From Synergistaceae bacterium (GTDB lineage Bacteria; Synergistota; Synergistia; Synergistales; Aminobacteriaceae): a DNA stretch of 6,109 nucleotides. How positions within the stretch are numbered: the first letter of the stretch is position 1; every line of letters begins with the position of its first letter. The notes beneath the pieces were generated by a model. It searched no databases. It saw nothing but the letters and a program-made list of their open reading frames with translations, and had not been told where the DNA came from. Of the stretch, positions 1 through 5,701 are shown one piece after another. Position numbers and translations under genes: made by a program. The stretch lies in contig JAISSA010000298.1 of the NCBI GenBank assembly GCA_031273365.1, positions 1 through 6,109 on the forward strand. The letters are read 5' to 3'.

Positions 1-142
1 CGTAGTTTCAGGATAAAATAGCTTCGTAAATGTTCAAGCCCAGGAGGGCGGAGCCCGTTCGGTCTCACTTGCCCCCCTGGAATGTTGAGAGGCATGAGAA
101 ATAGATCCACTGCCCAAAACATTTACACATACCCTAAAGACT
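1..142 (-). ncRNA. Candidate structured RNA (riboswitch-like leader or small RNA), open at the left edge
   Basis: There is no credible protein gene here, but the fold is strong. Bases 26-34 pair perfectly with 118-126 (9 bp, AT-rich). Inside this stem are two hairpins: 40-49 with 71-80, capped by 51-53/64-66 and 55-56/61-62 around a 4-base loop; and 91-94 with 111-114, extended by 95-96/108-109. An outer stem pairs 4-8 and 10-12 with 138-142 and 133-135. Read as minus strand, the 40-49/71-80 stem is 10 continuous pairs including one G-U; as plus strand it has an A-C mismatch. A minus-strand promoter candidate would start transcription at about 137, at the foot of the outer stem. I therefore prefer the minus strand, although the plus strand gains other G-U pairs. 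I do not recognise the family. A 6S-like RNA or a leader of a gene left of the window are both possible. Confidence 0.35.
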
Positions 143-151
143 TGTTATATA
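122..151 (+). promoter_or_regulatory. Weak rightward promoter candidate upstream of rlmD
   Basis: TTTACA (122-127) and TATATA (146-151) are 18 bases apart on the plus strand. Transcription would begin near 158 and leave a leader of roughly 190 bases before rlmD. It overlaps the -10 of the leftward candidate, so the two could exclude each other, or only one may be real. Nearer to rlmD I see only poor -10 look-alikes (TACACT at 254-259, TATTCT at 259-264) without a matching -35. Confidence 0.22.
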
Positions 152-172
152 AAGGCTTCATAAGTAATTTAA
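144..172 (-). promoter_or_regulatory. Sigma-70-type promoter candidate for the leftward structured RNA
   Basis: Read on the minus strand, TTAAAT (167-172) and TATAAC (144-149) are separated by 17 bases. The -10 matches TATAAT at 5 of 6 positions; the -35 is weak at 3 of 6. The predicted start, about base 137, falls at the foot of the 4-12/133-142 stem, which is why I take it seriously. The area is AT-rich, so chance matches are likely. Confidence 0.33.
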
Positions 173-183
173 TGGACCCCTTT
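151..183 (+). other. Imperfect AT-rich hairpin between the RNA region and rlmD
   Basis: AAAGG (151-155) pairs with CCTTT (179-183), then 157-161 pairs with 172-176 after a small internal loop, leaving a 10-base loop. Four T residues (181-184) follow. It resembles a weak intrinsic terminator for a rightward transcript ending near 185, but the T run is short and the stem contains mismatches. Confidence 0.18.
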
Positions 184-215
184 TGTATGCCGATTTCCAT
201 GCGACTGGCTCAATT

Positions 216-230
216 TTGCGCGCCGCGCAA
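216..230. repeat. Near-perfect GC palindrome, possible operator
   Basis: TTGCGCG, a single central C, then CGCGCAA: seven-base arms in perfect inverted orientation. It lies about 117 bases before the rlmD start in otherwise AT-rich non-coding DNA. The loop would be too small for a full RNA hairpin, so a dimeric DNA-binding protein site is more plausible than a terminator. No regulator is identified. Confidence 0.3.
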
Positions 231-335
231 CATTCGAGGCTTCTTTTTTTAAATACACTATTCTCGCATAGGCACGGGAATTTATAAGAACATGTGGGAT
301 AATGTCGAAGGGTTGCCGCGACGTACGCGGCAATG

Positions 336-342
336 AAAGGGG
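336..342 (+). promoter_or_regulatory. Ribosome binding site deciding the rlmD start
   Basis: AAAGGGG lies four bases before the ATG at 347. The upstream in-frame ATG at 302 has no comparable purine-rich site, and the 15 residues it would add precede the usual start of the TRAM domain. I therefore place the start at 347. Confidence 0.5.
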
Positions 343-346
343 CATC

Positions 347-1729
347 ATGGGACGTATTGTGGAATCATCGAAACCGTTGGACCGGAGCGCCGCCGCGCTG
401 GTGGAACTGGTCGTTGGGAAAATGTCCAGCGACGGCAGCGGCATCGCGCGTACCGACGAAGGCGTCGTTTTCGTCGAGGGAGCTTTGCCGGGGGAGGTAG
501 TGGAGGCGGAGGTCGTCAGGCGCAAGAGGGACTTCTCGCTCGCTCGCCTCGTTCGCGTGAAACAAGCCAGCGCCGGCAGGGTCGTGCCGGCCTGTTCCGT
601 TTTCGGGACCTGCGGGGGCTGTCAGCTCCAGCACGCGTCTTATCGACTCCAGTTGGAGGTCAAGGCCGACATCGTGAAAGACGCCCTGTCGCGCATCGGG
701 GGGTTCGATCTTCGAGGGCTTCCCGATTTCGAATGCGAGCCCAGCCCGCGGCAGTGGGGATACCGCAACAAGGCCTCGTTTCCCGTTCGTAAGATCAAGG
801 GGAAGCCTGTGGCGGGCTTTTACGAAGCGGACAGTCATCGTTTGGCGCGTCTGGAGGCGTGCCCCGTGAACGCCGCTCCGCTGAACGGGCTTTTCTCCGT
901 CATACAGAGAGAGCTGCCTGGGTTGGATCTGAGCGTCTACGACGAGCGGGAGCACGCGGGGGCTCTGCGTCACGTGGTTCTGAGGTCGGGGCTCCACACG
1001 GGAGAGACCTTGGTCTCCCTCGTGGTCAACGGGCGATTGAACGCCCGAAACATGAAGAGCATCGCCAGGTTGTACCGACCGCTGCGAGACGCCGCGACGC
1101 GAATGCCGACCCTGACGCTGAACCACAACTCCAGACCCGGCAACGTCATCCTTGGAGATCGGACCGAAGCGATCAAGGGGGACGGTCTCATTAGCGAACG
1201 CCTCGACGAGTGGACGCTCCGCTACGACACGTCGTCGTTTTTTCAGGTCAATACCGACCAGGCGGCCCGGCTTTATCGTTACGCGCGGGAACGAGCCCAA
1301 GGCGAAAACGCCCTGGAGCTCTACAGCGGAGTGGGAGCCCTGACCTGTTACCTCGCGCGGTCGAACTCGGTGACCGCGGTGGAGGAGTGGGGAAGCGCCG
1401 TCGACCTGATGGAGCGGAACATGAAAGACAACGGCATAACCAACGTCCGGAGTCTGAAGGGCAGAGCGGAGGACGTCATGACAAACCTGCCGGGCGGGTA
1501 CGATCTGGTCGTGCTGGACCCGCCCCGAAGCGGCTGCGAACGTTCCGTGCTGGACAAAATTCTGGAGTTCGGACCGAAACGCGTTCTCTACGTTTCCTGC
1601 AACCCCTCGACTTTGGCGCGGGACGCGAAAATTTTAGGGGAAGGCGGGTATCGTCTGAAGGCTCTCCGGGCGTTCGATATGTTTCCCCAAACCGTCCACG
1701 TCGAAACGGTGGCCTCGATGGAGCTTTAG
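347..1729 (+). CDS. rlmD: 23S rRNA (uracil-C5)-methyltransferase, RlmD/RumA type
   Basis: A 460-residue SAM-dependent enzyme of the TrmA/RumA family, which methylates a uridine (U1939 in E. coli) of 23S rRNA in the cytoplasm. Residues about 18-72 form the TRAM RNA-binding domain. Cys83, Cys89, Cys92 (CGGC) and Cys172 match the four ligands of the RumA [4Fe-4S] cluster. The C-terminal Rossmann methyltransferase domain shows FFQVN (298-302), ELYSGVGAL (324-332, SAM loop), LDPPRSG (390-396), the catalytic Cys418 in SCNP and the general-base Glu453 in HVE. Length and motif order are normal and nothing is missing. The family also contains RlmCD, which modifies two sites, so the exact target uridine is uncertain. 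The gene stands alone on its strand and converges with the ior group. An in-frame start at 302 would add 15 residues but has no good ribosome site. Confidence 0.95.
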   Translation: MGRIVESSKPLDRSAAALVELVVGKMSSDGSGIARTDEGVVFVEGALPGEVVEAEVVRRKRDFSLARLVRVKQASAGRVVPACSVFGTCGGCQLQHASYRLQLEVKADIVKDALSRIGGFDLRGLPDFECEPSPRQWGYRNKASFPVRKIKGKPVAGFYEADSHRLARLEACPVNAAPLNGLFSVIQRELPGLDLSVYDEREHAGALRHVVLRSGLHTGETLVSLVVNGRLNARNMKSIARLYRPLRDAATRMPTLTLNHNSRPGNVILGDRTEAIKGDGLISERLDEWTLRYDTSSFFQVNTDQAARLYRYARERAQGENALELYSGVGALTCYLARSNSVTAVEEWGSAVDLMERNMKDNGITNVRSLKGRAEDVMTNLPGGYDLVVLDPPRSGCERSVLDKILEFGPKRVLYVSCNPSTLARDAKILGEGGYRLKALRAFDMFPQTVHVETVASMEL

Positions 1730-1745
1730 AAAAACAGGAGGCCAC
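1709..1745. terminator. Inverted repeat across the rlmD/pseudopilin convergent junction
   Basis: GTGGCCTC (1709-1716) and GAGGCCAC (1738-1745) are perfect eight-base inverted arms around a 21-base loop that contains the rlmD stop codon. The convergent genes are only 26 bases apart, so one hairpin could serve both transcripts. No T run follows on either strand and the loop is large, so it is not a textbook intrinsic terminator. It may instead be an RNA-protecting hairpin or chance. Confidence 0.3.
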
Positions 1746-1755
1746 TTGAACCGCG

Positions 1756-2202
1756 TCAGAGCCGGGGCGTCGTCCGCACCCTGCCGTGCTGAGAGACGAT
1801 CACGTAGTGCTGGGCGCGCCCGCGGCTCACCTTGATGGTGATCGCCGGGAGGAGAGAATTCCATTGAGGGGAGTAAAGGCTGGCGGCCACGGCACTCCGG
1901 TCTCGGATGAAGCTGCAGCCATAAAGGGAAGTATAGAATTCTTGGCGCAGCGGGTTCTGCCACACCGCCTCGATGAAGCCCTGCGACGCGTTGGAAGGGC
2001 AGCGCAGCGTGAAAGAACGCCCGGACCGGTTGGAGATCGTCATGATGTTGGTCAGCCAGCGGCTCAGCTTCAGAGCTTCTTGTTGGGGCAGCCCGTCGGC
2101 GTTTTCGAACGCGCTTCGGACCAGGCCGAACGTGCCGGCAAAAAGGGAAAGAAGGACCGCGACCGCCAGAACTTCGACCAACGTAAAAGCCCGCGCTCTC
2201 AT
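1756..2202 (-). CDS. GspH/FimT-like pseudopilin (prepilin-type N-terminal methylation domain)
   Basis: A 148-residue protein with a type IV prepilin N-terminus: a short basic leader MRARA, then FTLVEVL and a hydrophobic helix to about residue 24. Cleavage by prepilin peptidase would fall before Phe6, leaving the conserved Glu at mature position 5. The residue before the cut is Ala rather than the usual Gly. A mid-region ALKLSRWLTNIM followed by SFTLRCP, and a C-terminal strand YVIVSQHGRVR, recall the GspH/FimT minor pseudopilin fold. Two cysteines (in RCPS and YGCS) could form a disulfide. Role: probably a minor subunit of a type II secretion, type IV pilus or DNA-uptake filament in the inner membrane. 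It follows iorB on the same strand. A longer form starting at 2247, one base after the iorB stop, would add 15 basic residues. I prefer 2202 because of GAGG four bases upstream and the short leader, but translational coupling from 2247 is possible. Confidence 0.72.
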   Translation of the reverse strand: MRARAFTLVEVLAVAVLLSLFAGTFGLVRSAFENADGLPQQEALKLSRWLTNIMTISNRSGRSFTLRCPSNASQGFIEAVWQNPLRQEFYTSLYGCSFIRDRSAVAASLYSPQWNSLLPAITIKVSRGRAQHYVIVSQHGRVRTTPRL

Positions 2203-2248
2203 GCTCCCTCGTTTTCGAAAAACGCTCCCCTTTCGGACCGACGCCATG

Positions 2249-2806
2249 TTATCGGGTGACCGCTTTCATTCCCAATTCGAACACTTTGAGGTTCGCCTCT
2301 AGGTGCTTGGGCGGCGCTAGGTCCTTCAAAGCCGCCAGCACGTTGTCCTTTTCGAACCCCTGGATCTTCATGCCGCTGGCCGCGCCTAGAATCAGGACGT
2401 TGAGGAAAAGGGCGTTCCCGTCCATGTGACGGTTCAGGATGTCGTAGCCCGCGAATTTGCAGGCGTCGATTTTTCTGTCGATCAGGTATTTCGCGAGGCG
2501 CTCGTTTTCGAAGGCCCGAGGATCGCCGGCGTTGACCAGAAACGTGCCGCCTTCTCTCAAGAATCCGAGGTTGCGGATCCCCTCGTTTTGGTCGAAGGCC
2601 ATCACCACGTCCGCGTGTCCCTCCGTGACCAGCGGCCCTTTATAGTCGCCCACCTTGAAGTGGCTGATGACCGACCCCCCTCGCTGCGCCATGCCGTGCA
2701 CCTCGCTGCCCACGACGGAGAGCCCTTTGTCGATCGCGATCCTGCCCAGCACCCTGCTGGTAAAAAGAATGCCCTGTCCGCCTATACCTACGATAATGTA
2801 TTGCAT
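2249..2806 (-). CDS. iorB: Indolepyruvate:ferredoxin oxidoreductase, beta subunit
   Basis: A 185-residue subunit of the 2-oxoacid:ferredoxin oxidoreductase superfamily (gamma-type, POR_N catalytic partner domain). The N-terminal GIGGQGIL (7-14), in a Rossmann-like strand-loop-helix, and SEVHGMAQRGGSV (34-46) are diagnostic for IorB and related gamma subunits. Length is typical for the stand-alone IorB subunit. With IorA it oxidatively decarboxylates aryl-2-oxo acids such as indolepyruvate and phenylpyruvate to the acyl-CoA, passing electrons to ferredoxin. It acts in the cytoplasm and is oxygen sensitive. It lies 36 bases after the iorA stop and has its own strong ribosome site, GAGGAGG on the minus strand (2816-2822), nine bases before the ATG. 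The stop is one base before a possible start of the next gene (TAA-C-ATG). No key motif is missing. Confidence 0.92.
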   Translation of the reverse strand: MQYIIVGIGGQGILFTSRVLGRIAIDKGLSVVGSEVHGMAQRGGSVISHFKVGDYKGPLVTEGHADVVMAFDQNEGIRNLGFLREGGTFLVNAGDPRAFENERLAKYLIDRKIDACKFAGYDILNRHMDGNALFLNVLILGAASGMKIQGFEKDNVLAALKDLAPPKHLEANLKVFELGMKAVTR

Positions 2807-2826
2807 TTCGACGCGCCTCCTCGATC

Positions 2827-2855
2827 AAAACTCACAAAAAACTCACAAAACTCGC
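2827..2855. repeat. Three short direct repeats over the iorA stop codon
   Basis: On the plus strand AAAACTCAC occurs at 2827-2835 and 2838-2846, and as AAAACTCGC at 2847-2855. On the coding (minus) strand the unit is GTGAGTTTT, and the iorA stop TGA (2845-2843) lies in the middle copy. A small tandem duplication at the gene end is the simplest reading. It also places a second in-frame TGA shortly downstream. Confidence 0.6.
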
Positions 2856-4729
2856 TGGTTTTCCGCGGGCCGCCCGACGATGGCGCCATGAGGGCATACG
2901 TCCTTGCACACGCCGCAGGACACGCAATAGCGGGCGTCGATAGAGGTCTTTTTCGCCCCGTCGTCGAACGACAGCCCCGGACAGCCGAAGTAGTCGACGC
3001 AATATCGGCAGCCGACGCATTTGCCCTTCTCCACGGTCACGGGAACGCTTTCCTGGGGGACGCGCAGCAACATGCAGGGGTGCCTGTAGATGACGAGGGC
3101 GGGAGTTTCGTTGTTCTTCGCGTACTCCCACGCGCGTTTGACGGCGTTCACTCCCGCGTCGATGTCGTAGGGCTCCACGGTTTCGACGAACGTCACGCCG
3201 CATCCGCGAGCCGTGGTTTCGATATCCATCGCGACGCCCCGATCGTTTTTGCGGGGCTTGTCTCCTATGCCGGGGTGGGATTGCCCCCCCGTCATAGCGG
3301 TGACGCTGTTGTCCAGAACGCAAAGGACGAAGGCGTGTCTATTGTACACGGCAGAGAGCAGGCCGGGCACGCCCATGTGAAAAAAGGTGGAGTCCCCGAG
3401 GGTCGCCACGATCGGGCGTTCCTGGCCCGTGGCCTTGTGGGCCATGTAGAGGCCCGACGACGTGGTGACGGCCCCTCCCATGCAAAGACTCGTATCCAGG
3501 CCCTTCTGGTTGATGCCCAGGGTATAACAGCCGATGTCCGAGGGATTGATCGCGCTCGGGATCGCCTTGCGAATGGAGAAAAAACTGCCGCGGTGCGGGC
3601 AGCCCGCGCAGAGCTGCGGCTTGCGCGGAATCAGGCGCAGCTCGTCCACGGCGGCCGAGAGCTGGGACGTGTCCGGTTTCGAAGGCGTTTCCCCCAGTTG
3701 GGAGAGGACGATTTTCTCGATCACCTCGGGCAGAAGCTCGCTGGCGCTGGGGACGACGTCGTTCCATCGCCCGTTCACCCTCGCGCGGTTCGTGAGCTGC
3801 ATCTCGATGACGGGATAGGTCTCCTCCAGAACCAGGACCTTTTCGTGCCGGGCGATGAAGTCCTCCGCCAACCTGTTGGGGAGAGGGTAGGGCGTTCCGA
3901 TCTTCAGGATGGCGATGTCCTCCCTCCCCCACTCTTTTATGAGGTCGCAGAGCATGGAAAAAGAGACTCCTCCCGCAATGACGCCCAGTTTCGCCTTTCC
4001 CTTGGCGGGCAGTTCGTAATTATACGCGCTCCAGTCCGCCTCGAACTCCTCGCGGATCGCGGTTATCCTGGCGTTGTGCCGCGGGTGCGCGACGCGCACG
4101 AGAGCGGGAAGCTGCGTCCATCGGTTGGGGTCCCGCTCGAACTTGACGGGAGCCCCCGGCTCGAAGCTCTCCACGACCTCGATAGACTGACGGCAGTGGG
4201 CGACACGGGTCGTCGGGCGCAACATGACGATGACGCCGTGTTTTTCCGAGAGCGCGTAGGCGTCTTTGACCATGGCGGCGGCCTCTAGGGCGTCCGACGG
4301 ATCCAGACAGGGCGCTTTTGCGAACATGGCGAAGAAACGGCTGTCCTGCTCGTTCTGAGAGCTATGGGGTCCCGGATCGTCGGCGGAGATCAGGAGCATG
4401 CCTCCCTTGAGCTGAAAAAGGGCCCCGCTCATGAACGGGTCGGCGGCGACGTTCAGCCCCACCTGCTTCATCGCGGCGCAAGCCCGCGCCCCCGTGAACG
4501 TCGCGGTGAACGCCATCTCGAAGGCCACCTTCTCGTTGGCCCCCCATTCCGTCACCGTCGGCGCGCCGATCCTGTCCGCGCAGGCGGCGATGGCGGGCAG
4601 GATCTCCGAAGAGGGGGTGCCGGGGTAAGCGGACGCAACCTGGCACCCCGCGGCCACCACCGCTTGCGCTATCGCTTCGTTTCCAAGAAGCAAGGCCCTC
4701 CGGGTTTTATTTAAAGCTCCTTTGCTCAT
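2843..4729 (-). CDS. iorA: Indolepyruvate:ferredoxin oxidoreductase, alpha subunit
   Basis: A 628-residue, thiamine-diphosphate-dependent catalytic subunit. In order: an N-terminal pyrimidine-binding domain with YPGTPSSEI (35-43) and TEWGANEK (60-67); a transketolase C-like middle domain (about 245-340); CAGCPH (374-379); the diphosphate/Mg site from GDS (445-447) to DN (473-474), followed by TAMTGGQ; and a C-terminal ferredoxin domain with two [4Fe-4S] motifs, Cys571/574/577/583 and Cys602/605/608/612. The five-residue gap before Cys583 is, as I recall, usual in IorA. All cofactor residues are present. It converts arylpyruvates plus CoA to aryl-acyl-CoA, CO2 and reduced ferredoxin, using 2-oxo acids from aromatic amino-acid transamination. 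It is the first gene of the iorA-iorB run. I start at the ATG at 4729: a GTG at 4738 is in frame, but its first base belongs to the AGGAGG site. Confidence 0.95.
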   Translation of the reverse strand: MSKGALNKTRRALLLGNEAIAQAVVAAGCQVASAYPGTPSSEILPAIAACADRIGAPTVTEWGANEKVAFEMAFTATFTGARACAAMKQVGLNVAADPFMSGALFQLKGGMLLISADDPGPHSSQNEQDSRFFAMFAKAPCLDPSDALEAAAMVKDAYALSEKHGVIVMLRPTTRVAHCRQSIEVVESFEPGAPVKFERDPNRWTQLPALVRVAHPRHNARITAIREEFEADWSAYNYELPAKGKAKLGVIAGGVSFSMLCDLIKEWGREDIAILKIGTPYPLPNRLAEDFIARHEKVLVLEETYPVIEMQLTNRARVNGRWNDVVPSASELLPEVIEKIVLSQLGETPSKPDTSQLSAAVDELRLIPRKPQLCAGCPHRGSFFSIRKAIPSAINPSDIGCYTLGINQKGLDTSLCMGGAVTTSSGLYMAHKATGQERPIVATLGDSTFFHMGVPGLLSAVYNRHAFVLCVLDNSVTAMTGGQSHPGIGDKPRKNDRGVAMDIETTARGCGVTFVETVEPYDIDAGVNAVKRAWEYAKNNETPALVIYRHPCMLLRVPQESVPVTVEKGKCVGCRYCVDYFGCPGLSFDDGAKKTSIDARYCVSCGVCKDVCPHGAIVGRPAENQRVL

Positions 4730-4737
4730 CTTCAACA

Positions 4738-4743
4738 CCTCCT
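4738..4743 (-). promoter_or_regulatory. Ribosome binding site deciding the iorA start
   Basis: AGGAGG on the minus strand, eight bases before the ATG at 4729. The three-base GTG at 4736-4738 overlaps the last G of this site, so it cannot use it as its own ribosome site. The shorter 628-residue protein is therefore preferred over a 631-residue version. Confidence 0.8.
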
Positions 4744-4818
4744 CTACTAGTATATCTCAGTTTCGGCGCGCGGCTTGGGTTGTTCCCCCCAATCGGGCAA
4801 CGGTACATCCCGGCATCT

Positions 4819-4839
4819 TTTCGCGATTTTTGCGCGAAA
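4819..4839. promoter_or_regulatory. Operator-like inverted repeat in the iorA/racemase divergent spacer
   Basis: TTTCGCG (4819-4825) and CGCGAAA (4833-4839) are perfect seven-base inverted arms with a seven-base AT-rich spacer. The site ends one base before the -35 hexamer of the racemase promoter and lies about 90-110 bases upstream of iorA. That is a good position for a dimeric regulator acting on one or both divergent genes. Arm size and spacing suit a helix-turn-helix dimer. No regulator gene is in the window. Confidence 0.4.
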
Positions 4840-4840
4840 C

Positions 4841-4869
4841 TTGAAAAAAAGGGAGAAACTCTGTACAGT
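4841..4869 (+). promoter_or_regulatory. Promoter of the racemase gene
   Basis: TTGAAA (4841-4846, 5 of 6 to consensus) and TACAGT (4864-4869, 4 of 6) are separated by 17 bases. The start would be near 4876, giving a leader of about 58 bases. The -10 overlaps an eight-base palindrome, CTGTACAG (4861-4868), which could also be a protein site. The leader carries two ATTAAAAG copies (4900-4907 and 4913-4920), the second running into the ribosome site. Confidence 0.5.
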
Positions 4870-4933
4870 GTCGTCACGAACCATGACCTCACGCACGACA
4901 TTAAAAGACAATATTAAAAGGGAGGGCGACGAG

Positions 4934-5635
4934 ATGCGTTTACCGCCGGAGAAGACTTTGGGTGTTTTGGGGGGTATGGGGCCGGCCGCGACGGCGGAGT
5001 TTTTGAGGCTTTTGGCGCGGGACGCTCCGGCGCGACGCGACCAGGAGCACCCACGGATTCTCGTCCTATCGGACCCGTCCATTCCCGACCGCACTCAGGC
5101 GACATTGGGACTGGGGGACGACCCGACGCCTCCGTTGCGCCGCGGATTGGAACGTTTGATCGAGTGGGGCGCGGACATCTTGGCCGTCCCCTGCAACACG
5201 GCCCACGTCTTTATCGACCGCTTCAAGCGGGAGCTGGCCGTGCCCCTCGTCCACATCGTCGAGGCGACGGTCCGGGCGGCGTCGGAAAAAAGCCCGAGGG
5301 GCGCGTGGCTTCTTTCCACCTCGGGAACGCGCCGAAGCGGGATTTACGCCGACTACGCGCGCCGGGTAGGCTATCGGTTTCTGGACCCCTCGGACGCGGA
5401 ACAAGAGCGCGTCCAGGAAAGCCTGACCCTCGTCAAGGCGGGGAAAATGCCGGAGGCGGGGGCGGTCTTGCGCCGGGTCATCGAGGACCTCCGGGAGCGG
5501 GAAGACACCTTGACGGTGACGGCCTGCACGGAGCTGCCCCTGGCCTACGCCGTCTCCGGGTTGCCCCAAGACGGCGAGATATCGAGTCTTCAAGCCCTCA
5601 GCGACGCCTGCCTCGCGTCGCTCTACGAAAAGTGA
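4934..5635 (+). CDS. Aspartate/glutamate racemase family protein
   Basis: A 233-residue PLP-independent racemase of the Asp/Glu racemase superfamily, RacX/YgeA-like rather than MurI-like. It shows the family N-terminus GVLGGMGPAATAEF (10-23) and the two catalytic cysteines that act as paired acid/base on the alpha carbon: Cys87 in PCNTAH (86-91) and Cys198 in TACTEL (196-201). LLSTSGTRRSGIY (126-138) is a further family motif. The length is typical and it has no signal peptide, so it should be cytoplasmic. The substrate cannot be read from sequence; RacX/YgeA relatives include aspartate racemases and broad-specificity amino-acid racemases. The start at 4934 is chosen because GGAGG (4921-4925) lies eight bases upstream and the family motif begins at residue 10; in-frame starts further upstream would translate the promoter. 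It is divergent from iorA, so a link to amino-acid catabolism or D-amino-acid supply is plausible but inferred. Confidence 0.88.
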   Translation: MRLPPEKTLGVLGGMGPAATAEFLRLLARDAPARRDQEHPRILVLSDPSIPDRTQATLGLGDDPTPPLRRGLERLIEWGADILAVPCNTAHVFIDRFKRELAVPLVHIVEATVRAASEKSPRGAWLLSTSGTRRSGIYADYARRVGYRFLDPSDAEQERVQESLTLVKAGKMPEAGAVLRRVIEDLREREDTLTVTACTELPLAYAVSGLPQDGEISSLQALSDACLASLYEK

Positions 5636-5646
5636 CGGGCACTTTT
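5628..5646 (+). terminator. Weak hairpin overlapping the racemase stop
   Basis: AAAAGTG (5628-5634) and CACTTTT (5640-5646) are perfect seven-base arms around a five-base loop; the TGA stop sits at the arm-loop border. The A and T runs give it the look of a small bidirectional intrinsic terminator, but only three pairs form the core and the T run is four bases. An overlapping alternative pairs CGGG (5636-5639) with CCCG (5647-5650). Confidence 0.33.
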
Positions 5647-5652
5647 CCCGCG

Positions 5653-5681
5653 TTGCGTCCGCAAAATCTAGGATGTATACT
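5653..5681 (+). promoter_or_regulatory. Promoter candidate for the secreted-protein gene
   Basis: TTGCGT (5653-5658) and TATACT (5676-5681) are exactly 17 bases apart. The -10 matches consensus at 5 of 6, the -35 only at its TTG. Transcription would start near 5688, leaving a leader of about 140 bases. GTATAC (5675-5680) is a small palindrome within the -10. Confidence 0.45.
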
Positions 5682-5701
5682 CTTTTTCTAAGACAGTCCG
5701 C

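Noticed and set aside
26..126. Known riboswitches or housekeeping RNAs (SRP RNA, RNase P RNA, tmRNA, cobalamin, TPP, FMN, T-box)
   Set aside because: None of their signature cores as I know them appears on either strand. A few bases resemble parts of the cobalamin consensus, but not in the right order.
169..525. A 118-codon minus-strand frame covering the region before rlmD
   Set aside because: It is Ser/Thr-rich at one end and overlaps the TRAM domain coding sequence antisense. There is no ribosome site or domain to support it.
365..1300. A 311-codon minus-strand frame inside rlmD
   Set aside because: It is entirely antisense to rlmD, whose cluster cysteines and catalytic residues are all intact. 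The translation is Arg/Pro-rich and low in complexity.
1737..1832. An AGGAGG followed by TTG after rlmD as a possible small rightward gene
   Set aside because: The frame closes after about 28 codons, lies antisense to the pseudopilin, and the AGGAGG is part of the inverted repeat at the convergent junction.
2426..4288. A 620-codon open frame on the plus strand across iorB and most of iorA
   Set aside because: It lies opposite two genes with unmistakable family motifs, and it crosses their intergenic spacer. In GC-rich DNA the strand opposite a real gene is often stop-free. Its translation is rich in His, Arg, Asp and Val with no recognisable domain, as expected of a shadow frame.
4749..4754. 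TATACT on the minus strand just ahead of iorA, plus the TACTAGTA palindrome (4745-4752)
   Set aside because: Used as a -10, it would start transcription inside the AGGAGG ribosome site, and no -35 lies 16-18 bases upstream. The palindrome resembles TrpR-type half-sites (CTAG) only superficially and there is no trpR gene here to link it to.
4775..4933. Upstream extension of the racemase by 53 codons
   Set aside because: It would translate the -35/-10 region and the leader. The ATG at 4934 has a good ribosome site and gives the family's normal length and N-terminus.
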